DNA of 64,000 bases from Cellulomonas sp. Leaf334. GTDB taxonomy: Bacteria > Actinomycetota > Actinomycetes > Actinomycetales > Cellulomonadaceae. A model generated the notes under the pieces. It did no database searches, had not been told where the DNA came from, and was given only the letters and a program-made list of their open reading frames with translations. Position numbers and translations under genes: made by a program. Positions 35,254 through 43,200 of the stretch are shown here, piece after piece (positions within the stretch are counted from its first letter, which is position 1; each line of letters begins with the position of its first letter). Location of the stretch: the NCBI RefSeq assembly GCF_001424195.1, contig NZ_LMOO01000001.1, positions 2,152,812-2,216,811 on the forward strand, written 5' to 3'.

Positions 35254-35828
35254 GGCGCTCCGTCCTGGCGTTCGACCGGGTGCTCGTCCTGCTCCTCGGC
35301 CTCCTGCTGATCGTCGTCGGCGTCGCCGCCGTGGGCTGGCAGACCGGCTTCCTGGCGTCCGTGTGGCCCGACGTCCCCGACGAGGTCGCCGTCGACTCCG
35401 CGCAGGTGACCGAGGCGTCGAGCTTCGCGGTCCTGGCCGGCCTCGTCGGCGGGGCGCTCGTCGTCATCGGGGTCTGGTGGCTGCTGGCGCACGTGCCCCG
35501 GCGGTCCGTCGGGTCGCTCCGGCTGCCGTCCGGCGAGCAGCCCGGCAGGCTCGTCGTCGACCCCGGCCCGGCCGTCTCGACCGCCGCGGACGTGCTCGCC
35601 GACGATCCCCTGGTCCGCTCCGCGCGCGGCGCGGTGCTGGACGATCGCGGTGAGCTCGTCGTGCGGCTGCGCGCCACCGTCGACCCGGACGCGGACCTCG
35701 GGTCCGTGGTCGCCGCGTGCGACCGCGTGCTCGTCGACCTCGCGCACGTGCTGCCCGCTGAGCAGCTGCGCTCGCGTGTGGAGCTGTCCGTGCTCCGTCG
35801 CGGGGAGGTCGGGCCGAGAGTGCGCTGA
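35250..35828 (+). CDS. amaP: AmaP-like alkaline shock membrane anchor
   Basis: 192 residues, ATGA overlap with the DUF6286-like gene. Two N-terminal helices (VLVLLLGLLLIVVGVAAVGW and LAGLVGGALVVIGVWWLLA) enclose a loop of about 30 residues; the C-terminal domain is Asp23-like (GAVLDDRGELVVRLRATVD, LRSRVELSVLRRGE). This is the layout of AmaP, which anchors Asp23 to the membrane. Last gene of the operon. Confidence 0.82.
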   Translation: MRRSVLAFDRVLVLLLGLLLIVVGVAAVGWQTGFLASVWPDVPDEVAVDSAQVTEASSFAVLAGLVGGALVVIGVWWLLAHVPRRSVGSLRLPSGEQPGRLVVDPGPAVSTAADVLADDPLVRSARGAVLDDRGELVVRLRATVDPDADLGSVVAACDRVLVDLAHVLPAEQLRSRVELSVLRRGEVGPRVR

Positions 35829-35885
35829 GGTCGCGTCGGTGGTCGGGTGGAGACTCGGGGCCACAACCGAGCGGAGGAGCCACCG

Positions 35886-36257
35886 ATGGGCCGGGATGCT
35901 GTCACGGGATGGGTCGAGCGGTACGAGGAGGCGTGGCGGGCGCAGGACGTGGACGCCCTGGACGGGCTCTTCGCACCGGACGCCCGCTACCTGCGCTCGC
36001 CGTACGACGCGGAGCCGCTGGAAGGGCTCGACGCGATCAAGGGGTTCTGGGTGGACCCCACGCCGTTCACCATGACCGCGACGGTGGTCGCGGCGGACGG
36101 TCCGGACGCGGTGGTCCGGGTGGAGGTCCGGTACGGCGGCGACGAGCCGCAGGAGTACCGGGACCTGTGGGTGCTGCGGTTCGGGCCGGACGGGCGCGCA
36201 GAGCTGTTCGAGGAGTGGGCCTACTGGCCCGACAAGACGTACAGCGCCTCGGCGTGA
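35886..36257 (+). CDS. SnoaL/NTF2-like protein
   Basis: 123 residues from ATG 35886, preceded by GCGGAGGAG. Cone-shaped NTF2 fold signature WVERYEEAWRAQDVDALDGLFAPDARY, then GLDAIKGFW and RDLWVLRFGPDGRAELFEEW. Members of the family are small enzymes or ligand-binding proteins; this one resembles the stand-alone nuclear transport factor 2-like group. Single gene, substrate unknown. Confidence 0.88.
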   Translation: MGRDAVTGWVERYEEAWRAQDVDALDGLFAPDARYLRSPYDAEPLEGLDAIKGFWVDPTPFTMTATVVAADGPDAVVRVEVRYGGDEPQEYRDLWVLRFGPDGRAELFEEWAYWPDKTYSASA

Positions 36258-36270
36258 AGCCCGGCTGAGG

Positions 36271-36510
36271 TCAGTGCAGCAGGGAGATGATCTCCCACGA
36301 TCCGGGGTCGGGCTGAGCGGCGATCTGCTCGCGGGCGAGCGCGAACGCCTCCTCAGGTGTCGGGACGACGACGCTCGCGTGGAACGTCGTCGCGCTGCTC
36401 AGCACGCTGTACAGCGGGCCCAGGGGGTTGCCGTCGTCGTCGCAGTTGCCGACGGCGACGATGAACGCCTGGTGCAGCAGGTCGGGGGCGGAGTCGGTGA
36501 TGAGCGTCAC
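36271..36510 (-). CDS. Small hypothetical protein
   Basis: 79 residues with CTAGGGAGTGACG overlapping the start region. Sequence features FIVAVGNCDDDGNPLGPLYS and PTPEEAFALAREQIAAQPDP suggest a compact alpha/beta protein. It is not related to anything I recognise. It faces the SnoaL gene (convergent, 13 bases) and the GNAT gene (divergent). Confidence 0.6.
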   Translation of the reverse strand: MTLITDSAPDLLHQAFIVAVGNCDDDGNPLGPLYSVLSSATTFHASVVVPTPEEAFALAREQIAAQPDPGSWEIISLLH

Positions 36511-36582
36511 TCCCTAGACATCGGCACGTCGGAGCCGATCCTGGAACCCGGATTGCTGTGAACGCGTGAGAAAGTCGTGTGC

Positions 36583-37197
36583 ATGCCTGCCGCACCCGGG
36601 ACGATCCGCCCGTTCCACCCGTCCGACCTCCCGGCGCTCTACCGGATCTGCCTGCTGACCGGCGAGGTCGGTGGTGACGCGACGAGGCTGTACCGCGACC
36701 CCGACCTGCTGGGGCACCTGTACGCCGGTCCCTACCCGGTGGCGGACCCGACACTGACGTTCGTGGTCGTCGACGAGCTCGGTCCCGTCGGCTACATCGT
36801 GGCGACGGCGGACTCGGCCCGGTTCGAGCAGTGGCTCGAGCGGCAGTGGTGGCCGACGCTGCGCGCCCGCTACCCCGAGCGCGTGGATCCGCACGACGGC
36901 ACCGAGGACCATGTGGTGATCGGTCGGATCCACGAGTGGGCCGGCGCGGACGAGTCCCTGCTCGACCGGTTCCCCGCGCACATGCACATCGACCTGCTCC
37001 CGCGGGCCCAGGGCCTCGGCCTCGGTCGTCGGCTCGTCGAGACCCTCTCGGCGGCCCTGCGCGAGCGTGGTGTGCCGGGCCTGCACCTCGGCGTCGACAG
37101 CCGCAACGAGGGCGCCATCGCGTTCTACACGCGCACCGGTTTCGTCGAGGCCGCCCGCCACGACTGGGGCAGGACGCTGACGCTCGACCTCACGTGA
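36583..37197 (+). CDS. GNAT-family N-acetyltransferase
   Basis: 204 residues from ATG 36583 (a GTG at 36577 is also in frame). TIRPFHPSDLPALYRICLLTG opens the GNAT fold; the acetyl-CoA loop is LLPRAQGLGLGRRLVETL and the closing beta-strand LHLGVDSRNEGAIAFYTRTGF. The insert with WPTLRARYPE resembles the acetyltransferase-like domain of eukaryotic O-GlcNAcase-type proteins. Substrate unknown. Convergent with the K+ channel gene, 8-base overlap. Confidence 0.9.
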   Translation: MPAAPGTIRPFHPSDLPALYRICLLTGEVGGDATRLYRDPDLLGHLYAGPYPVADPTLTFVVVDELGPVGYIVATADSARFEQWLERQWWPTLRARYPERVDPHDGTEDHVVIGRIHEWAGADESLLDRFPAHMHIDLLPRAQGLGLGRRLVETLSAALRERGVPGLHLGVDSRNEGAIAFYTRTGFVEAARHDWGRTLTLDLT

Positions 37198-37960
37198 CGG
37201 GGCCGTCCCGGTGCAGGGCGAGCACGCGGTCGACGTCCTCGACGGTGACACCGGGCAGGGCGAGGACGTCCCGCAGCTGGGTCAGGGCGTCGACCGGTTC
37301 CGGCGCCTTCTTGTGCGGTGACAGGAACAGGTTGGCCAGGTAGCCGGTGAACGTCCCGAAGATGCCGACGCCGACGACGATGATCATCGCGCCGACCACG
37401 CGCCCCGCGTTGGTGACCGGGTACTGGTCGCCGTAGCCGACGGTCGAGATGGTGACGATCGTGTACCAGAGGGCGTCCGACGCGGTCGTGATGTTGGCGC
37501 CCGGGGCGTCGTCCTCGATGCGCAGGATCGTGAGGCTGCCGAACTGCAGGACGAGGATGCCCGTGAGCAGCAGGGTGTACAGCGCGCTGCCGGCGCGGTC
37601 GCGGATCAGCGTCCGCACGACCTTGCGACCACCGACCTCGCGCATGAGCCGTGCGACGCGGACGAGCCGGAAGATGCGCAGGAACTTGAGCTCGGCGATC
37701 GGCAGGCTGGCGAGCAGGTCCGCCCAGCCGAAGTGCCGGAAGAAGTAGTCCGAGCGCGACGGCGCCGTCGCCAGCCGGTAGCTGAAGTCGAGCAGGAAGA
37801 TGACGCTGAAGATCGCGTTCATGATCAGCAGGACGTTCTGCAGGTCTTCGTCCTGCCGGGTGAGGACGACGAAGAACAGGTTGACGATCGACAGCAGCGA
37901 CAGCGCGCCGATGAAGAGCTCGTACCCGATGCCCTTGAGCTCCCTGCGCGGCGCGGCCAC
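37190..37960 (-). CDS. Voltage-gated-type potassium channel
   Basis: 256 residues, six membrane helices. S4-like helix KFLRIFRLVRVARLMREVGG carries regularly spaced Arg; the pore has the selectivity filter STVGYGDQYPVT. No RCK or cyclic-nucleotide domain; a short cytoplasmic tail follows. A compact single-domain Kv-like channel that sets membrane potential. Shares its upstream region with a small divergent gene. Confidence 0.92.
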   Translation of the reverse strand: MAAPRRELKGIGYELFIGALSLLSIVNLFFVVLTRQDEDLQNVLLIMNAIFSVIFLLDFSYRLATAPSRSDYFFRHFGWADLLASLPIAELKFLRIFRLVRVARLMREVGGRKVVRTLIRDRAGSALYTLLLTGILVLQFGSLTILRIEDDAPGANITTASDALWYTIVTISTVGYGDQYPVTNAGRVVGAMIIVVGVGIFGTFTGYLANLFLSPHKKAPEPVDALTQLRDVLALPGVTVEDVDRVLALHRDGPVT

Positions 37961-38096
37961 GGCAGGAGTCTGGCACGCGGTCGTGGGCCCGTCGGGCTGT
38001 TCGCCGAGTGTGTCGTCAGCGGGTGGGTCACGGCATTCGTGTGACGATGGTCAATGACTACTTGACTCTGCCGGGTGAACGCGTCACCCTGTGTAC

Positions 38097-38146
38097 GACG
38101 TCGCAGGGTCGGGACTCCCAGGAGGGTGGGGGATCCCGGCCCTGCG
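38097..38146. repeat. Imperfect hairpin sharing 16 bases with the one at 40170
   Basis: GACGTCGCAGGGTCGG (38097-38112) recurs exactly at 40170-40185. Here CGCAGGGTCGGGACTCCC (38102-38119) pairs imperfectly with GGGATCCCGGCCCTGCG (38130-38146). It lies between divergent genes, so it is not an obvious terminator. Confidence 0.55.
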
Positions 38147-38184
38147 CGCATCGACCAGGGGCCGGCGCAGTAGTGTCGCGAGTC

Positions 38185-38505
38185 GTGAGCGACCGTCCAG
38201 ACCCGTCCACCGCAGACCTCGTCGCCGTGGTCGTCGCACGCCTGATCGGTCCCGACTCGTTGCCCCTGCAGATCCGGGGCGGGCAGTTCGTCGACGAGCG
38301 CGAGGTGGCCGAGCTCCTCGACGCGATGCGCGCTCTCGTCGGCCGGTTCACGGACGAGTCGGCGGTGCCGAAGGAGCTCGCGCTGGCGACGGTCGGGACA
38401 GCGACGCGGTTCGAGAACGCCCAGTACCCGCAGGAGCAGCAGGACCGGCTCGAGGACCTCGGCGCGGAGGTCGAGCGGCTCGCGGAGGAGATGTTCGGCA
38501 CCTGA
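38185..38505 (+). CDS. Hypothetical protein
   Basis: 106 residues from GTG 38185 (GTG 38173 also possible). Mostly helical and acidic: TADLVAVVVARLIG, VDEREVAELLDAMRALVGRF and YPQEQQDRLEDLGAEVERLAEEMFG, the last a possible coiled coil. No membrane segment or known domain. Single gene, function unknown. Confidence 0.65.
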   Translation: MSDRPDPSTADLVAVVVARLIGPDSLPLQIRGGQFVDEREVAELLDAMRALVGRFTDESAVPKELALATVGTATRFENAQYPQEQQDRLEDLGAEVERLAEEMFGT

Positions 38506-38520
38506 CGCGGTTGTTGCCCC

Positions 38521-38564
38521 GGACACGTGTCAACGACAGACGCACGGGGAATGGACACGTGTCA
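38521..38564. promoter_or_regulatory. Twin 12-bp operator-like palindromes GGACACGTGTCA
   Basis: GGACACGTGTCA occurs at 38521-38532 and 38553-38564, starts 32 bp apart (about three helical turns), each with the 10-bp palindrome GACACGTGTC. A further GATCTgtccAGATC lies at 38594-38607. All are upstream of the Tat-exported protein gene at 38691. No regulator gene is adjacent. Confidence 0.65.
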
Positions 38565-38690
38565 CTCTTCCGGGTGGAGCCGAACGATTGTCGGATCTGT
38601 CCAGATCTTCCGTTGAGCCCGATGTGTCCCTACCGTGGTCCCGGGCCGCACCGCCGCGACCCGCTCGCCCGCCCTGGAGGGTCCCCTGCG

Positions 38691-40142
38691 ATGCCCGACG
38701 CCACGATCGACCCCGTCTCCTCCCACCCCGCTCAGGCCGCGCTCAGCCGCCGGTCGTTCCTCGTCCTGACCGGAGCGGCCGCCGCCGTCGCCGCGAGCGC
38801 GACGAGCGCCACCGCGGGTGGGCTGCCCGCCGCCGGCCCGGTCGCCGCGCACGGAAGCCCGCACGGTCACCCCCACGGCAGCCCCGCCGCCGCGCGCCGG
38901 GCAGCCGTCGCGTTCCTGCAGAGCGCCACCGACGCGTACCCGACGCTCAACACCGGCGCCCGCCTGCCCCAGAGCTACGCCGACGAGCTCGGTCTGTTCA
39001 GCACCGCGTTCGTGTACGACAGCGCCCTCGCCGTCATCGCGCTGCTCGCCGACGGACGCCGCAGCGCGGAGCAGACGGCACGCACCATCGGCGACGGCCT
39101 GATCTACGCCATGGAGCACGACCCCGGCTACTCCGACGGCCGCCTGCGGCAGGGCTACAACGTCGGCCCGTACACGTTCTACGACGGCAACCCGCAGCCG
39201 TACGGGTTCGTCCTGCCGGACGGCTCGGCGAACATCGGCTGGCAGTTCGGGTTCCTCGGCACCGCCGTCGGCGACATGGCGTGGCCCGGGATGGCGCTCG
39301 CCCAGCTCTTCGCCCGCACCCGCGACCGCCGGTACCTCGACGCCGCCGTCCGCATCGGCACCTGGATCACCACCACCACGTGGTCCACGCAGCCGCTCGG
39401 CGGCTTCTCGTTCGGCGTCAACGGCGCGAACGAGCCGGTGCCCAACGGCTCGACAGAGCACAACATCGACTGCGTCGCCTTCTTCACCATGCTCCGCGAG
39501 CTCACCCGCAGCAAGGCGTGGTCGAAGGCCGCCGACCACGCGCGCGCGTTCGTGGACCGCATGTGGGACCCGGCCCAGGGCACCTTCTGGACGGGGACCA
39601 ACGACGGCATCGAGATCAACAGGTTCCCGGTGCCGCTCGACCCGGCGACGTGGAGCTGGCTCGCGCTGCGCGAGAAGCGCTACGCGGGTGCGCTCGACTG
39701 GGCGGGGTCCGCGCTCGCCGTCACGGACGACGCGAGCTCTCCGACGTCCCAGCTGCCCGACGGCGAACGGCTCTCCGGCGTCACGTTCAGCACGGCGAGC
39801 CTCGTCTCGACCGCGCAGTACAACGGGATCACCGTCCACCCGCAGGGTGTCTGGCTGGAGGGCACCGCCCAGCTCGCGACGTCGCTGGCCGACCGCGGCC
39901 GCCGCGGCGACAAGCGCGCGGCGGACGGCCTGCTCGACCAGGCCCGGCACGCGCAGGACGTGCTCGGCGTCGGTCAGCACCTGGGGGGCGTAGAGGTCGA
40001 CGGCGGGATCGTCGCGGCGTCCAGCCTCCTCGACTCCGGGTTCGGGTTCGGCTACTTCCAGGTCCAGCACGTCGGCGCGACGTCCTGGTTCGTCTTCGGG
40101 GACCTCGGCGCGAACCCGATGCGCCTCGACCGCCGGAGCTGA
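38691..40142 (+). CDS. Tat-exported six-hairpin-like protein, putative glycosidase
   Basis: 483 residues. A twin-arginine signal (LSRRSFLVLTGAAAAVAAS) followed by a His/Gly/Pro-rich spacer (HGSPHGHPHGSP) that may bind metal. The rest is helical with repeated Trp/Gly-rich segments (YDSALAVIALLADGRRSAEQ, WPGMALAQLFARTRDRRYLD, HNIDCVAFFTMLRELTR, MWDPAQGTFWTGTNDG), suggesting an (alpha/alpha)6 barrel like many glycosidases. I cannot assign a GH family or catalytic acids with confidence. Ends in front of a strong hairpin. Confidence 0.75.
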   Translation: MPDATIDPVSSHPAQAALSRRSFLVLTGAAAAVAASATSATAGGLPAAGPVAAHGSPHGHPHGSPAAARRAAVAFLQSATDAYPTLNTGARLPQSYADELGLFSTAFVYDSALAVIALLADGRRSAEQTARTIGDGLIYAMEHDPGYSDGRLRQGYNVGPYTFYDGNPQPYGFVLPDGSANIGWQFGFLGTAVGDMAWPGMALAQLFARTRDRRYLDAAVRIGTWITTTTWSTQPLGGFSFGVNGANEPVPNGSTEHNIDCVAFFTMLRELTRSKAWSKAADHARAFVDRMWDPAQGTFWTGTNDGIEINRFPVPLDPATWSWLALREKRYAGALDWAGSALAVTDDASSPTSQLPDGERLSGVTFSTASLVSTAQYNGITVHPQGVWLEGTAQLATSLADRGRRGDKRAADGLLDQARHAQDVLGVGQHLGGVEVDGGIVAASSLLDSGFGFGYFQVQHVGATSWFVFGDLGANPMRLDRRS

Positions 40143-40176
40143 CCGAGCGCCGGTAGCGCTCAGCACCTGACGTCGC

Positions 40177-40216
40177 AGGGTCGGCATCTCCAGGACTGTG
40201 GAGATGCCGACCCTGT
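40177..40216. terminator. Bidirectional hairpin terminator
   Basis: CAGGGTCGGCATCTCC (40177-40192) and GGAGATGCCGACCCTG (40201-40216) form a perfect 16-bp stem with an 8-base loop between the convergent Tat-protein and subtilase genes. No T-run follows. Confidence 0.8.
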
Positions 40217-40236
40217 GCGAGCGTCGGAGGTCGGGC

Positions 40237-43200
40237 TCAGTCGTAGGTGCGGAAGTACCCGAAGGCGTCGACCACCAGGTCGGTGTCCGACGAGGCGGCG
40301 TAGAACGTGTCCTTGCCCCCGGCACCCAGCCGCAGGACGGCGAGGTTGGCCTCGTCGCGGCCGGGCACCAAGTTGATGCTCGACACCTCCGGCAGCGTCG
40401 CCGGGACGGTGGTCGGGAACGCCCGCACGTGGGTGAGCCGCCTCGGGCCGACGCCGGCGATGTTCAGGACCGCAGCGGTCGCGTCGGCCGGCACCACGGC
40501 CCCGGTGACCTTCAGGTCCGCCGGCACGCCCGAGCGCAACGGGCCGGTGAACCCGAGCTCGGCACGCGTGTCCGCCAGCCGGGTCGGGGTGACCGGGACG
40601 AACCCGTTGTCGCCGGTCGCGGTGTAGTAGCCGGCGACGTCCGCGACCAGGTGGGTCGCCGCGGCGCTGACGTAGAACCGGACGCGGCCGCCGTCGCCGA
40701 CCTTGACGGTCACCAGGTTGGCCTGGTCCCGGCCGGCGTACAGGTTGAGGTTGGAGACCGTCGGCGGGGTCGGGTCGGCACCGGGATCGGGCGTCGGGTA
40801 GGCGCTGACGTAGCAGCGGCCGGCCACGGACGTGCCCGTGACGTTGAGGACCACCGACGACGCGTCGACGGGGACGTCACCGACGCCCGCCACGCGCAGG
40901 TCGACCCAGTGACCGCCGGTCACCTGCCCCTTCGCCACGCCCGTTCCGTCGCGGGTGTCCATCACCCGGGTCGGAGCCAGCGGCTCGAACGCGGTCGCGC
41001 CGCCGGGGGAGTAGTAGCCGGCGACGTCGACGATCAGGTGGACGGTGGGGCCGTCGGGCATGAGGGTGACCGACCGGTCGGCGCCGACCTTGACGGTGAC
41101 CAGGTTCGGCTGGTCGACACCGGGTACGACGTTGAGGTTCGACACCACGGGCGCCGCGCCCGAGCCGGTGGGGAAGACACGGATGTTCCCCATCGAGGCC
41201 TGACCGACCGACGTCACGGTCATCACCACGGACGTCGCGTCGGCGGGGAGCCAACCGAGATCCAGGCGCCGCTTCTCGCCGGAGCGCACGATGCCGTACG
41301 CGGCGGTCATCGGATCCCGGGTGTCCAGCACGCGCCACGGATCGATGGGCGTGAACCGCGACCCGCTCGCGGCCACCGTGAACCACGTCCGCGCCGGCGC
41401 AGGCTGGACCGTCCCGGAGGTGTCCACGAGACCGGAGACGACCACCTCGTAGTGCCCGCCGGGCACGAGGTCGGCCGACGGTGTCAGCCGGATCGTGCGT
41501 GTCCCGACGTCGTACGTGCGGCTGGACTGCACCGCTGCGCCGACGGCGTCGACGAGCCGGACGGAGGTCGGTGTCACGGACGACGCCTCGATCGGTGCCT
41601 CCAGCCTGACCGTCACCGTCGGACGGACCGCGACGCCCGACGCGTGCGGGGCGGGCGTCAGGCCTCGGACCCAGCCGTGGCCCGCGGTGTGGTCGGGATC
41701 GAGCTGATGCATGACGGACACCCCGGCGGCCACCGAGACGATCTCGGCCGTGCCGTCGTCGTCCAGGTCCACGACGGTGATCTGCTCGCGGTACGGGACG
41801 GATCCGCCGCTCCAGTGCGCAGGAAGCCCGAACCGGTCGGGTGAGGTCAGCGTGCCGTCGGGCTTCTGGTACCAGATGTGGACGATGTCCTCGTCGACGT
41901 TGTCGACGACCACGTCGGCGAGGCCGTCGCCGTCCACGTCGGCCACGGTGAGGGGCAGGGCGTCGACGCTCGAGCTGCCGACGCCGTAGGACGCGGGCGG
42001 ACCGAATCCCCCGCCGGGGACACCGGGGTGGACCCACAGCAGCGCACGTCTCCGGTCCGTCCGCACGACGTCGGGGTGCCCGTCCCCGGTGAGGTCGGCG
42101 ACCGCGACGTCACCGTCCTCGACGCTCACCGCCGGCAGGTCCTGCGACTGGTAGGTCCCGTCCGCGAGCTGGCGGTGCCAGGTGCTCGACCCGATGACGT
42201 CGACGCGGCCGTCGGCGTCGACGTCCCCGGCCCTCGCCCACCGCCAGGTGTGCTGGAAGGCCGGGCCGGACGTGAAGTGGCCCGCCCCGTCGTTGAGCGC
42301 GACGGTCGTGCTGTAGGTCGGGTAGGGGAACGGGGCGGTCGACGGGAGGAGGCTGGTGAGCACGAGGTCGACGTGCCCGTCGTCGTTCATGTCCGCCGCG
42401 ACGACGTCCTCGCCCTTCCCGCCTCCACCGACGACGTCACCCGGTGACAGGTGGCCGTCCGACTGCAGGAACGTCCGGAATCCCTCGTCCCACGACGTGA
42501 AGCCGCGACTCCGGGCGTAGACGAGGTCGTCGTCCCCGTCGCTGTCGAGGTCCGCGACCGCGACGGCCCACAGTGCGCCCTCGCCGGTGGGCAGGGGGTC
42601 CGCTGCCGTGGTGCTCTCGGGCCCGAGGCGTCCGTCGCCGAGCCCCGGGAGCACCACGATCCGGGCGGGGGTGCCGGCGGTCGAGGCCACGTCGAGGATG
42701 CCGTCGCCCGTCAGGTCCCCGACGCCGAACTTGCCCGTCATCCGCTCCACCTGCACGGACGACGAGACGAACGCCGTGCGCGCAGGGGTGTCGCTGACGG
42801 CGATGCGATAGCTCAAGGGAACGGCTGCTCCGCCCGCTGTGGACACGCCGATGTAGAGGGGCCCGGCCGCCGCCGCGGCCATCGTGATCGGTGTGCCCGG
42901 CACCCGACGGTCGATCGAGCCGACGATGCTGCCGGACGCGTCGCGGACCTCGACGGTCGGCTCGAACGCCGCCCCGGCCACGGTGAGCGAGTACAGGCCG
43001 CGGGCGGGTGCGTCGAACCGGTACCAGTCCACGTCGCCCTCGGGGGCGAGGGTGGCGTCCGCTCCGGATGCAGGCAGCGCCCGCGCTGTGTCTCGCGTGT
43101 CGTCGCTCGCGCCGGGGTCGCCCGCGACGCGGACCAGCGGGACGCGGGGTGCGGCCGGGGCGGCGTCGCCGAGCGTGATCGCCGCCGCAGCGTCCACGAT

